Assembly (NCBI GenBank): GCA_964246705.1
Contig: CAXTRQ010000003.1
Location: forward strand, 20,772 to 84,771
DNA from: DASZCR01 sp964246705
Lineage (GTDB): Bacteria; Acidobacteriota; Blastocatellia; Pyrinomonadales; Pyrinomonadaceae
DNA: 64,000 nt
Direction: 5' to 3'
Shown here in pieces: positions 50,919 through 60,915 of this stretch. Each line of letters starts with the position of its first letter. Position 1 is the first letter of the stretch. Position numbers and translations under genes: made by a program. The notes under the pieces were generated by a model. It ran no database searches and was not told the DNA's origin. It worked only from the letters and a program-made list of their open reading frames with translations.

Positions 50919-53486
50919 GTGAAAGACCGTGCCATGGCATTCATGCCAACTTTGGAAGAGAAGAAAAAGGCGCTCGCGCCGGACTTCCCTTGGTATCCTT
51001 ACGGCACTCTCAACAATTTCGCGCTCTTCGACCATCTTCTCACGGGGGAACATCGTCGCTTATTGAATTTCTATCATCTGAAAAATCCTTTTTATGCGCT
51101 GGAGCCACTGGCTAAATCCGCACGGTATTGCCTCATCAGTACGCGCATCACAAAGTTTAATGAGCGGCCTGAGTCTGATAAAACTTTTGTAACTTACGCT
51201 TCGAGAGCAGGAAGCCGTCGGCTCGCAGAACTACGCATGAAGAAAAAACTCAGACACCATCTGCCATACCCGCTCAGGAAACTAGCGCAACAATCAATTA
51301 TTGTTGTCGCCAGATACGCCGTTCACATGCTCGGCGACTTGCTCAATATCGCCACCAGCAACGGTCTGGATATCGAAAGGGAGTTGCCTCCCGACCTACG
51401 GACACGTCTCCGGCCAAACTCGCCGCCGCAAATGGTTTTCCAGCAAATCAACCCCGAACACTCGACAGACCGCCCCGCTCGCGTAGAAGACTTCTTATCT
51501 GTGATGGATGTCCTCGCCGCAGGCCACATCGGAAGGATGCGCCGGGAAAGCGCGTCGGGAGTAAAGACAGAACTTCAATCTTCAATTATCATCCCCGTCT
51601 TCAATAAGGTCGAATACACCTTCGAGTGCATCCGCTCGCTTCTGCGCGCGATTGATTTACAAAAAACCGAAATCATCGTCGTGAATAATGCCTCGACGGA
51701 CGACACAAGCCGCATGCTCGCCTACATGCAGGACTTCGTTCATACCATCAACAACCAAGAAAACATGGGCTTTGTTGATGCATGCAATCAAGGAGCTAAC
51801 GTCGCACGAGGCGCGTATCTTATCTTCCTGAATAACGACACGATGGTTGAGTCAGGTTGGTTGAAGCATCTTGTTGAAACAGTCGAAGAGGACGATTCCG
51901 TGGGGGCTGTCGGCTCGATGCTGATTTACCCGGACGGGAGACTACAGGAAGCGGGCGGCATCGTCTGGATGGACGGCAGCGCACACAATTACGGGAGAGG
52001 CCAATCTCCCGACGAGAGAAAATTCAATTACGCCAGAGAAGTAGATTATTGCTCGGGAGCATCACTACTGGTCAGGAAAGAGTTATTCGACCAACTCGGA
52101 GGTTTCGATGAAAGTTACTCTCCGGCCTTCTACGAGGATACAGACCTCTGCTTCGGCATTCGTTCTCTCGGTTATAGAGTGATGTACCAACCTGCCTCCC
52201 GGCTCATTCATCACGAGGGCATAACGGCAGGAACGGACACACACACAGGCTTCAAACAATATCAAGACATCAATCGCGCCAAGTTCGTTCAAAAGTGGGA
52301 AAAGGTATTACGGCAGGAACATTTCGCGAATGACCGGCTGAACTGGGACTTGGCGGCGGCGAAGCGGCGCGGGCCACGCATCATGATCTTTGACGACATG
52401 TTCACGACTCCGAATCACGATTCGGGAAGCCTGCGGATGTCCCTCGTTCTGAAAACGCTCGCCAAGTTGGGACATGCGGTTTTCGTGCCCGTTCACCCTT
52501 CGCCGTTTCCGGAGTATGAGCTTGAGTTGGGAAAGCACGGCATCGAAGTGGCACACTTTTCGGATTACAGAGAGATGCTGAGAGAAGGTGATTTCTACGC
52601 TGCCATTTTAAGCCGCGCGACCACTGCGGACGCGGTGCTGCCCGCCATCCGAAAGATTGACCCCGCTATCAAAATCATTTTTGACACGGTGGACATTCAA
52701 TTCTTCAGGCTGGAGCGCGAGTTTAAACTGACGGGAGATGAGAGCGTTGAGGAAGAAGCTATGCTTCTTAAAAAAATAGAGACGCGTATCGCCCGCCTCA
52801 GCGATCAAGTCTGGTGCGTCACCCGCGATGATAAAGACGTGATAGAAAAACATGCGCAGACGAAGAGCGTTAAAGTTATCCCCAACATTCATACGCTCCA
52901 CGACCGGGGCGCAGACTTCGACGAGAGAGAAGGCTTACTTTTCATCGGGAATTTCAGACATCGCCCTAATGCGGATGCCGTTCATTATTTCATTGGAACC
53001 ATTTTCCCGCTCATACACAGTTCGCTACCCGGCGTGAAGTTCTACATCGTGGGCAGCAATACGGACGACGAAATATTGAAGTATGACTCCGACGACATCG
53101 CCGTGATGGGCTATGTGCCGGACGTTTCAACATTATTTCAGAAGTGCAGAGTGTTCATCGCGCCGCTTCGGTACGGAGCAGGGATGAAAGGAAAAGTGGG
53201 GCAGGCTCTCGCCTACGGCTTGCCCGTCGTCACGACGCGAATCGGAGCCGAGGGTATCGGACTCAGGCACGACCATGAAGCCTTAATCGCGGACGAGCCG
53301 GGAGACTTTGCCGATGCTATCGTCAAGGCATACTTGAATCGAGAGGTATGGCAGCGGCTCTCCGATAAAGGCTACAGGCACATCGAAGAAAATTTCACGC
53401 CTGAGATAATTGGTGATCGGATAGCTTCCGCGATTAAAGAGCTAGGCCATGAACAAAGTCTCAGCGCCAGTAGCCGTGCCAGTTGA
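50919..53486 (+). CDS. Two-domain GT2-GT4 fusion glycosyltransferase
   Basis: An 855-residue protein. The first ~210 residues match nothing I recognise and contain a Lys/Arg-rich helix. GT2 domain (~217-460): QSSIIIPVFNKVEYTFECIR, TEIIVVNNASTDDTSRML, the DxD in YLIFLNNDTMVESGW and the acceptor-side FYEDTDLCFGIRSLGYRVMY. GT4-like domain (~480-850): IMIFDDMFTTPNHDSGSLRM, LLFIGNFRHRPNADAVHYFI, APLRYGAGMKGKVGQALAYG and the C-terminal helix. One chain therefore carries two transferase activities, probably making successive linkages. Start uncertain: GTG 50919 or ATG 50934, both with weak ribosome sites. It follows the exporter ATPase by 28 bases. Confidence 0.92.
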   Translation: MKDRAMAFMPTLEEKKKALAPDFPWYPYGTLNNFALFDHLLTGEHRRLLNFYHLKNPFYALEPLAKSARYCLISTRITKFNERPESDKTFVTYASRAGSRRLAELRMKKKLRHHLPYPLRKLAQQSIIVVARYAVHMLGDLLNIATSNGLDIERELPPDLRTRLRPNSPPQMVFQQINPEHSTDRPARVEDFLSVMDVLAAGHIGRMRRESASGVKTELQSSIIIPVFNKVEYTFECIRSLLRAIDLQKTEIIVVNNASTDDTSRMLAYMQDFVHTINNQENMGFVDACNQGANVARGAYLIFLNNDTMVESGWLKHLVETVEEDDSVGAVGSMLIYPDGRLQEAGGIVWMDGSAHNYGRGQSPDERKFNYAREVDYCSGASLLVRKELFDQLGGFDESYSPAFYEDTDLCFGIRSLGYRVMYQPASRLIHHEGITAGTDTHTGFKQYQDINRAKFVQKWEKVLRQEHFANDRLNWDLAAAKRRGPRIMIFDDMFTTPNHDSGSLRMSLVLKTLAKLGHAVFVPVHPSPFPEYELELGKHGIEVAHFSDYREMLREGDFYAAILSRATTADAVLPAIRKIDPAIKIIFDTVDIQFFRLEREFKLTGDESVEEEAMLLKKIETRIARLSDQVWCVTRDDKDVIEKHAQTKSVKVIPNIHTLHDRGADFDEREGLLFIGNFRHRPNADAVHYFIGTIFPLIHSSLPGVKFYIVGSNTDDEILKYDSDDIAVMGYVPDVSTLFQKCRVFIAPLRYGAGMKGKVGQALAYGLPVVTTRIGAEGIGLRHDHEALIADEPGDFADAIVKAYLNREVWQRLSDKGYRHIEENFTPEIIGDRIASAIKELGHEQSLSASSRAS

Positions 53487-53531
53487 CAGGAATATGCGTA
53501 AGCCGACTTCAGGCTATTGGCTTCTGTTGGT

Positions 53532-54485
53532 ATGAACAACTCGTTGGTAGACAAAAGAGTTTGTGTTACGGGCGGGGAAGGCTTTCTCGGTCGCTACGTC
53601 GTTCAGCGTCTTCTTGAGCGCGGTTATCAAAACATTTGTGTTGTGAAACACCGCCGGTACGATCTCGCACGCAGTGAAGATATAGAACGACTTTACAGGG
53701 AGATGAGACCCCAAGTGGTCATTCATCTGGCGGCGGTCGTGGGCGGCATCGGCGCGAACAGCAAGCACCCCGGACGATTCTTTTACGAGAACTTGATGAT
53801 GGGCGCGCTCCTGATGGAAGGCGCACGCCTTCACGGTGTGGACAAGTTTGTGCAGATGGGAACCATTTGCGCGTATCCAAAACTCACGCCCGTACCTTTC
53901 AAAGAAGATGACCTGTGGGACGGTTATCCTGAAGAGACGAACGCGCCTTACGGCATCGCCAAGAAGGCGCTGCTCGTCCAAGCGCAGGCTTACCGTGATG
54001 AGTACGGACTGAACGCAATCTACCTCATGCCGACGAACCTTTACGGCCCCGGTGATAATTTCGACCCTGAGTCGTCGCACGTCATTCCTGCGCTCATCAA
54101 GAAATTTGCTGACGCCGCCGAGAGTGGAGCGGATAAAGTTGAGGTGTGGGGTACTGGCGAGGCGACGCGCGAATTCCTGCATGTCGGCGACGCGGCCGAA
54201 GGCATCGTCCTTGCGACCGAAATTTATAACGGGCGCGAGCCGGTTAATCTCGGCTCCGGACACGAGATGTCTATCCGCGAACTCGCCGAGCTTATCGCAC
54301 AAGAAACAGGCTTTACAGGCAGGATTGTCTGGAACAGTGCGAAACCGGATGGGCAGCCCCGGCGTGCGCTCGATATATCGCGGGCGTTCAAGCTGTTCAC
54401 GTTTAAAGCTCGCACTAATTTCAACGATGGGCTGAGACAAACAATTCAATGGTATCAACTTTCACGAGCCGGGCTTCACGGTTGA
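53532..54485 (+). CDS. GDP-L-fucose-synthase-like NAD(P)-dependent epimerase/reductase
   Basis: A 317-residue extended SDR enzyme. The cofactor loop is VTGGEGFLGRYVV (~11-23). DLARSEDIERLYREMRPQVV and AAVVGGIGANSKHPGRFFYE (~70) are characteristic of GDP-fucose synthase. The catalytic residues appear as MGTICAYP (Thr at the usual Ser place, Cys kept, ~104) and YGIAKK (YxxxK, ~137-141); ESSHVIPALIKKF (~177) keeps the His of the fucose-synthase active site. Family members convert GDP-4-keto-6-deoxymannose to GDP-fucose by epimerisation and reduction. No GDP-mannose dehydratase is nearby, so the substrate may come from elsewhere or differ. A 314-residue open frame on the opposite strand is a shadow. 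Confidence 0.88.
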   Translation: MNNSLVDKRVCVTGGEGFLGRYVVQRLLERGYQNICVVKHRRYDLARSEDIERLYREMRPQVVIHLAAVVGGIGANSKHPGRFFYENLMMGALLMEGARLHGVDKFVQMGTICAYPKLTPVPFKEDDLWDGYPEETNAPYGIAKKALLVQAQAYRDEYGLNAIYLMPTNLYGPGDNFDPESSHVIPALIKKFADAAESGADKVEVWGTGEATREFLHVGDAAEGIVLATEIYNGREPVNLGSGHEMSIRELAELIAQETGFTGRIVWNSAKPDGQPRRALDISRAFKLFTFKARTNFNDGLRQTIQWYQLSRAGLHG

Positions 54486-54956
54486 CGGGCGAGGAACTCC
54501 CGACAATGTATTCGTTCGGGCATCTGCAAGAACACACCACACAACGCCGCGTTGATGATTACATCCATCATCATTGGCGTAACAGATTGACCGAACGCCT
54601 CGCGCGTTCATTCAAGTCAAGGATTGAAAGTGCATTGCTATGGCAAGTTTGATTATCTGTGTCTCTCCGGCCTCTGCGGCTATTTCTTGACGATGAAGAG
54701 ACTTTGGTAGGGCGAAGATTTCCATTGTAATTTTCTGTCCCGGGTGCTATTTGTTGTCCTGTCAAACTAACATTGTGTTCCCTTTTAACCTTGGCGGCTT
54801 TTCTAAATCGCGTCAGCGATATTTAGAATTTCACGGTGGCGTCCGGCCACGTTCTAAATCAAAGCCTTGACGCCACCCCTGCCTTGTCCTCGTTGCATGC
54901 TACCGGTTTGTGAGGACTGCAATTCGCGGGGAATTTTCAACACGGAGGATTTCCTA
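54486..54956. other. Intergenic region before the TonB receptor gene
   Basis: About 470 bases with no supported gene. A stretch at ~54657-54690 (ctgtgtctctccggcctctg then cggct) resembles the REP-like hairpin arm at 58566. AT-rich sequence at 54770-54835 is a plausible promoter zone for the receptor operon. Nothing else recognised. Confidence 0.55.
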
Positions 54957-57900
54957 ATGATGCAGCAAAAAATGCTTCTCACGTTTCGAGCGGTTTTGTG
55001 CGGGCTGGTCTTGCTATCGCTCGGGGCGACGGCGAACGCGCAGTTTAAGGCCGCCGTGCAAGGTACTGTGACCGACCCGACCGGCGCAATCGTTCCCGGT
55101 GCGAGCGTTACACTCACGGACAAAGGAACAGGTCGCACGCAAGAGGTCAAAACCAGCGACGATGGTTTTTATCGCATCGCGGGACTTGCGCCGAGCGTTT
55201 ACACGCTGACGGTCGAGCAGACCGGCTTCAAGAAAAACGTGCTCGAAAACGTGATTGTCAGGGCTGAAGAGACACAGGGTTTGGATGTCACGCTCTCGAC
55301 CGGCGAAGTCGCCGAGACGGTGACGGTGACGAGCGAGGGAGCGCAGACGCTTGAAACCGAAAACCCGAACATCAACAAAGCTATCTCAGAGCAGGAGGTG
55401 AAGAGGCTTCCGCAGTTCGGACGCGACCCCTACGAATTGCTGCGTCTGACGCCGGGCATCTTCGGAGACGCGGCGCGCGGCGGCGCGGGCAGCGCGGTCG
55501 GGTTGCCCAATTCGACAGGGCCGGGCGGCTCAAACAGTTCGGTCTTTCAGGTTGAGAATCAGCCGCAGATTTCCGCCAACGGCCAGCGCGTCTCGGCTAA
55601 TAATTTTCAGATTGACGGCGTGAGCGTCAACAGCCTGACGTTTGGCGGCGCGGCGGTTGTGACTCCGAATCAGGAATCGGTCAAGGAAGTACGCGTGCTG
55701 TCGAATACCTACTCGGCGGAGGACGGGCGCAACTCCGGCGCGCAGATCAAAGTAGTTTCGCAAAACGGCACGAACGAATTTCACGGCAGCCTCTTTCTTA
55801 AATACAACAGTCCGAAGCTGAATGCCTTCAACAAGTACGGGACAGGCTTCGGCGCGGGCGGCCCCGAACGCGTCAATCAGCTTTTCAGGCAATTCGGCGG
55901 GAGTGTCGGAGGCCCGATTTACCTACCGAATTTAAGTGGAGGACTGCACAGCGGTAAAGACCGCGCCTTCTTCTTCTTTTCATACGAAGGTTTACGAAAC
56001 AACAGCAGTTCGAGCTCGACCAGATTTGTCGAGACGCCCGAATATCGCGCGCTCGTGCAGCGTGTGCGTCCCAATTCTCTGACCGCCAGAATCTTGGGCA
56101 CGGACGGCATCGCGCCGCGCATCGCCGGACTCGTCACGCCCACTTGCGCCTCTTTCGGCAACGACCCAAGCCGCTGCCGAGTGGTTGCCGGTGGCCTCGA
56201 CATCGGCTCGCCCGCCGGAGCGCAGAGCCAATATCTAGGCAATGCGCTGGGCGGCGGCTTCGACGGCATCCCTGACATTCAGCAAGCCGTCATCAACTCC
56301 CCGACGCGTCTCAGCGCCAATCAATTCAATCCGCGTTTCGATTTTAATTTGACGAGCAAAGACACGCTCACTTTGAGCGCCTTCGTCACGAGGAGTAATT
56401 CGCTTGCGAGCGACGAAGCTTCCGGTTCCAGACCGCTCGACGATTTGCGAAACTCGCCGACCAACACCGCCATCACGTTGATCTACAATCGCGTTCTCTC
56501 GTCATCGGCACTCAACGAAGCGCGCTTCAGCTTCACGCGCTTCGCCTTCGATCAGGTGCAGGCGTCGAGCGATACCAACTTCGGCATCCCGCGCATCGAG
56601 ATTGAGTCGCTGCCGTTCGACCGCATCCGTTTCGGTGCGCCGCAGGGCGAAACAAGTCCGGGCATCTTCGCCGAGAACACGTTCGAGTTTCGCGACGTGT
56701 TCAGCAAGCTGGTCGGCAATCACGGTCTGAAGTTCGGCGCGGAGATTCGTCGAGAGCAGGACAACAATAACTTGAACGGCGGCTCGCGCCCGCTCTACAC
56801 CTTCGGCGGACTCTTCAATTTCGCCAACGACGCGCCGCTCTTCTACCAGATCAACGCAGACCCGCGCACGGGCGGCGCGGCTGACGCGCAACGCCATTTC
56901 CGCACCGGAACCTACGCCTTTTTCGGACAGGATGATTGGAAAGTACGCCCCAACCTGACGCTCAATCTCGGCTTGCGCTACGAGTATTTCACTCCGCTGA
57001 GAGAGAAGGACGGCATCCTGAGCAATCTCGTGTTCGGCTCGAACGGGTTGTCGAACGCGCGCGTCGTGACGACCGACCGGCTGTTCAAGCCTGACCGCAA
57101 CAACTTCGCGCCGCGTCTCGGCTTCGCCTACAGCCCGAAATATTTCGGCGAGCAGGACAAGCTCGTACTTCGCGGCGGCTTTGGCATCAGCTACAACCGC
57201 CTGCCCGACGTGCTCTTCTCCAACACGCGCGGCNNNNNNNNNNTATGATCGCGTTTTCGGCAACCTGTTCAGCAACGCGCGCGGCAACCCGCCGTTCTTC
57301 GCGCGCTACGCGATCTGCTGCGGCACGGATGGTTCGCCGTTCGCGGGCGGCCAGATTCTCTATGCGCTCGGCGCGAACAATTCGCCGTTCAGTTATCCTG
57401 TCAACCCCGCGCTCGCTGTCGGCATTAACCCGGCGACCGGCACGCCGCTCGGTCGGCAGGTCGAGGTTTACGGTGCAGAGTCGGAAGTGCCGAACGCTTA
57501 TATTTACAGCTACTCGTTCGGTGGCCAGTACATCCTGCCGAATCGTTTCTTCGCCGAACTTGGCTATCAGGGAAGCTCAAGCCATAAGCTCGTCAGGCTG
57601 GTCAACGAAAGATTTATCTATTCGACGCCCAGCGATTTCTTCGCCTCCGCAGTCTTCTTCCCGCAGCCCGATGTGAACGCGAACTACAATGCTCTGCTCG
57701 CGCGCATCTCGCGCTCGTTCTCGCGCGGCGTGCAGTTCGACGCCAACTACCGTTTCAGCAAGAGCATTGACCAATTATCAAACGAGGGGCCGGGCGCGGA
57801 GACTAATCAAACCTTCCCGCAGGACAACCGCAGCGAGCGCGGCCCGTCAGACTTCGATGTTCGTCACAACTTCACCGCTTCGGGTCTGTACGAACTTCCG

Positions 57901-58443
57901 TTCTTCCGCGAACGCAAAGACGCTGTCGGCAAATTGCTCAGCGGTTTCCAGATCAACGGCATCCTGACCTATCACACAGGTTTCCCGTACACTCCGAAGA
58001 CGGGCACATGCGTCAGCACGCCCGGCGGCCAGACGCTCTGCCCGTCGCGCCCGTCCGGATATTTCGGCGGCAATCTCACGGATACCGGCAACGATGCTTT
58101 CATACGCCCCGGCGGAAACTTTCCCGGCGGCGGACAGAGATATTTCAACACCAACAACCCGAACGGGTTGCTGCCGCCCGGCATTGGTCGCAACTCATTT
58201 CGCGGCCCGCGCTACTTCAATGTTGATATGAGCGTGGCGAAGCGGACGGGGCTCCCCGGTTTTCTCGGCGAAGGCGCATTCTTCGAGTTCAAGGTCAACG
58301 CCTTCAACGTCTTCAACAAACTGAACCTCGCGCCGTTCCGATTCTTTGATCGCGGCCTCATCATCGAAGACCCGAATTTCGGTCGCGCCGAGCGCGGTCT
58401 GGCAGGCCGCGTCGTCGAATTGCAGGGACGCTTCAGCTTCTAG
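54957..58443 (+). CDS. Oar-type TonB-dependent outer-membrane receptor (contains a 10-N gap)
   Basis: An outer-membrane receptor of about 1160 residues. The start at 54957 has GGAGG eight bases upstream and encodes a signal peptide (LLTFRAVLCGLVLLSLGATA). Then a carboxypeptidase-regulatory-like domain (~25-110: VQGTVTDPTGAIVPGASVTL), a plug (~130-300, with DPYELLRLTPG and FQIDGVSVN) and a long beta-barrel ending in the aromatic terminal strand VVELQGRFSF. The gap at 57234-57243 splits it; both sides end on codon boundaries, but the flanks repeat each other (LFSNTRG before, NLFSNARG after), so the join may be a misassembly of two similar genes. Followed by GH3 and GH144-like genes; likely takes up an oligosaccharide. 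Substrate inferred from neighbours only. Confidence 0.9.
57234..57243. other. 10-N scaffold gap with duplicated flanks
   Basis: Upstream flank encodes ISYNRLPDVLFSNTRG; downstream flank encodes YDRVFGNLFSNARG and continues. These are two versions of the same barrel segment, so the contigs overlap in homology yet differ in sequence. Confidence 0.8.
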
Positions 58444-58466
58444 GCCGTCCGGTCAATCTTTCAACC

Positions 58467-58508
58467 GAACGCGCGCGAATGAGTTTGAAGATTCATTCGC
58501 GCGCGTTC
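58467..58508. terminator. Perfect 16-base-pair hairpin after the TonB receptor
   Basis: 58467-58482 pairs without mismatch with 58493-58508 around a 10-base loop, 23 bases after the receptor stop. A GC-rich core (cgcgcgc) makes it very stable. The following bases are caatgttt, not a T-run, so it may protect the receptor mRNA end or separate its expression from the enzymes downstream. Confidence 0.65.
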
Positions 58509-58565
58509 AATGTTTACAGTTGAACTTAGAAAGCATCTTTACTTAGCGTCCTTTCTTCTTTGCGG

Positions 58566-58612
58566 CTTGGTGTCTCCGGCCTGAGAAATAGTTCCACGCC
58601 GGAGACGCCAAG
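58566..58612. repeat. REP-like hairpin before the GH3 gene
   Basis: Arms 58566-58580 and 58598-58612 match at 14 of 15 positions (cttggYgtctccggc) with a 17-base loop. It lies 66 bases before the GH3 start and is preceded by ttagcgtcctttcttctttg, similar in style to the repeats at 37080 and 63750. Confidence 0.6.
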
Positions 58613-58677
58613 AAGAAGGGAAATTGATTGTTCTATTAAGAGAATAGTTTGCCAGCCCGACAAAGGAGATGTGCGAG

Positions 58678-60912
58678 ATGAAGTTTGCGAAACCTGTGGG
58701 GCGACTGCTCCTGTCAATGGCGCTCGTGCTGGCGCTTGTACCCGCCGCGTCGTTCGCGCAGCAAAGCCAAGCAGGAGATATTGAAAAAAGAATTGACGCG
58801 CTCATCGCGCGCATGACGACGGAAGAAAAGCTCGGACAATTGCAGCAACTCGACGGAGACGTGGACGGCAGTTTTCGGCAAGAACACCCGGAGATGGTGA
58901 GGCGTGGCTTGCTCGGCTCATTTTTGAATGTGCGCGGCGCGAAGAACGTGAACGCGCTCCAACGCATCGCGTTGGAAGAGTCGCGTTTGAAAATCCCGCT
59001 CCTCTTCGGCTACGACGTGATTCACGGCTACCGCACGATCTTTCCGATTCCGCTCGGCGAAGCAAGCAGTTGGGACGCGGCGGCGGTCGAACGCGCCGCG
59101 AGCATTGCGGCTGATGAGGCGTCTGCCGTCGGGGTGCGCTGGACGTTTGCCCCGATGCTGGACATCGCGCGTGACCCGCGCTGGGGGCGCATTATGGAAG
59201 GATCGGGCGAAGACCCTTATCTCGGCTCCGTGATGGCGCGCGCGCGTGTGCGCGGATTTCAAGGCACAGATTACAGCCAGCCGACGAAGATCGTCGCTTG
59301 CGCCAAACACTTCGTCGCGTACGGCGCGGCAGAAGCGGGACGCGATTACAACACCACGGACGTGTCCGAGACGACCCTGCGAGAGATTTACTTTCCGCCT
59401 TTTAAAGCGGCGGTTGAGGCAGGCGTCGGCACTGTGATGAGCGCCTTCAACGATCTGAACGGCGTGCCGACCTCGGCTAATCCCTTCACGTTGACGCGTG
59501 TCCTACGCGGCGAGTGGAAGTTTGATGGCTTCGTCGTCAGCGATTACGAATCGGTGAAGGAGTTGATGAATCACGGCGTCGCCGCAGACGAACAAGAGGC
59601 CGCGCGCCTCGCGCTCAACGCGGGCGTCGAGATTGAAATGGTCAGCCGACTCTACAACAAACACGGCGCGCAACTAATGAGAGAAGAAAAGCTCTCGACG
59701 GCGACGCTCAATGAAGCCGTGCGGCGCGTGCTCCGCATCAAGTTCCGGCTCGGGCTTTTTGAACATCCTTACAGCGACGAGGCGCGCGAGCGCACGATTA
59801 TGAGTCCTGAAAAGATTGCTGCTGCGCGTGAGATTGCCGCACGCTCGATGGTGCTCTTGAGGAACGAGCGCGAAACGCTGCCGCTCAGTAAAAATCTGAA
59901 ATCAATCGCCGTCATCGGCCCGCTCGCCGATGACCAGAAAGATATGATCGGCGCGTGGTCTGCCGATGCGATGGGGAAAACGGATAACGTCTCGACGCTG
60001 CTCGCAGGCATCAAGTCGAAGGTCACGCCGCAAACCAGAATCCTGTACGCGAAGGGCTGCGACATTCTGGGCGACAACACGGAAGGCTTCGCCGAAGCCG
60101 CGCGCATCGCGCGTGAATCGGATGTTGCGATTGTCGCCGTCGGTGAAAACGCAGAGATGAGCGGCGAAGCTTCTTCACGCAGTTCGCTCGATCTGCCCGG
60201 TCGCCAGTTAGAGTTGGTCAAAGAGATTCAGGCGACGGGCAAACCCGTGGTTGTCGTTCTGATGAATGGTCGGCCTCTGACGATTAACTGGATCGCCGAA
60301 AACTCTCAAGCGATTTTGGAGACATGGTTCGCGGGAGTTCAGGCGGGCAATGCGATTGCCGATGTGCTCTTCGGCGATGTCAATCCCGGCGGCAAACTGC
60401 CCTTGACGTTTCCGCGCAGCGTCGGACAGATACCCCTCTATTACAATCACAAAAACACAGGGCGACCGCCCGACGTGAATAACAAATATACGTCGAAATA
60501 TCTGGACGTGCCCGTTACGCCGCTGTTCCCTTTCGGCTACGGGCTGAGCTATACGCAGTTTCGTTTGACCAATTTACAGTTGAGCGCGCCGCGCATTCGC
60601 GCCAATGAAAAATTGATGGCGAGCGTCGAAGTCGAGAACACGGGGCGGCGCGCGGGCGATGAAGTCTTGCAGCTTTACATTCGAGACGTGGCTTCGAGCG
60701 TGACGCGACCCGTCAAGGAGTTGAAAGGATTCGAGCGCATCACACTTCAACCCGGCGAGCGCCGACGCGTACAGTTCACGCTCGCGCCGGAACAACTCGG
60801 TTTTTATAACCGCGAGATGCGCTTCATGGTTGAACCCGGCGCGTTCAAAGTGATCATCGGAACCAACTCCGTCGAAGGGCTGGAAGCGCGTTTCGAGGTT
60901 GCCGAGAAATAG
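58678..60912 (+). CDS. GH3 beta-glucosidase (BglX-like), exported
   Basis: A 744-residue secreted glycoside hydrolase. A signal peptide (LLLSMALVLALVPAASFAQ) is followed by the GH3 N-terminal barrel (~30-360) with FGYDVIHGYRTIFPIPLGEA, FAPMLDIARDPRWGRIMEGS, KHFVAYGAAEAGRDYN and the nucleophile Asp in GFVVSDYESVKEL (~285). The C-terminal alpha/beta sandwich has the acid/base region SGEASSRSSLDLPGRQLELV (~500), and a fibronectin-like domain ends the protein (ENTGRRAGDEVLQLYIRDV). The ATG at 58678 lies nine bases after AAAGGAG; the ATG at 58669 abuts the site and is rejected. It removes terminal glucose from beta-linked oligosaccharides in the periplasm. The GH144-like gene starts three bases after its stop, so the two enzymes are co-transcribed. 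Confidence 0.95.
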   Translation: MKFAKPVGRLLLSMALVLALVPAASFAQQSQAGDIEKRIDALIARMTTEEKLGQLQQLDGDVDGSFRQEHPEMVRRGLLGSFLNVRGAKNVNALQRIALEESRLKIPLLFGYDVIHGYRTIFPIPLGEASSWDAAAVERAASIAADEASAVGVRWTFAPMLDIARDPRWGRIMEGSGEDPYLGSVMARARVRGFQGTDYSQPTKIVACAKHFVAYGAAEAGRDYNTTDVSETTLREIYFPPFKAAVEAGVGTVMSAFNDLNGVPTSANPFTLTRVLRGEWKFDGFVVSDYESVKELMNHGVAADEQEAARLALNAGVEIEMVSRLYNKHGAQLMREEKLSTATLNEAVRRVLRIKFRLGLFEHPYSDEARERTIMSPEKIAAAREIAARSMVLLRNERETLPLSKNLKSIAVIGPLADDQKDMIGAWSADAMGKTDNVSTLLAGIKSKVTPQTRILYAKGCDILGDNTEGFAEAARIARESDVAIVAVGENAEMSGEASSRSSLDLPGRQLELVKEIQATGKPVVVVLMNGRPLTINWIAENSQAILETWFAGVQAGNAIADVLFGDVNPGGKLPLTFPRSVGQIPLYYNHKNTGRPPDVNNKYTSKYLDVPVTPLFPFGYGLSYTQFRLTNLQLSAPRIRANEKLMASVEVENTGRRAGDEVLQLYIRDVASSVTRPVKELKGFERITLQPGERRRVQFTLAPEQLGFYNREMRFMVEPGAFKVIIGTNSVEGLEARFEVAEK

Positions 60913-60915
60913 CCT

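Noticed and set aside
53514..54458. 314-codon open frame on the minus strand
   Set aside because: It lies wholly opposite the GDP-fucose-synthase-like gene, has Arg-rich low-complexity composition and no domain; it is a GC-bias shadow.
34022..54485. Prophage or integrative element as cause of the mixed gene order
   Set aside because: No integrase, transposase, phage structural gene or attachment-site repeat was found.
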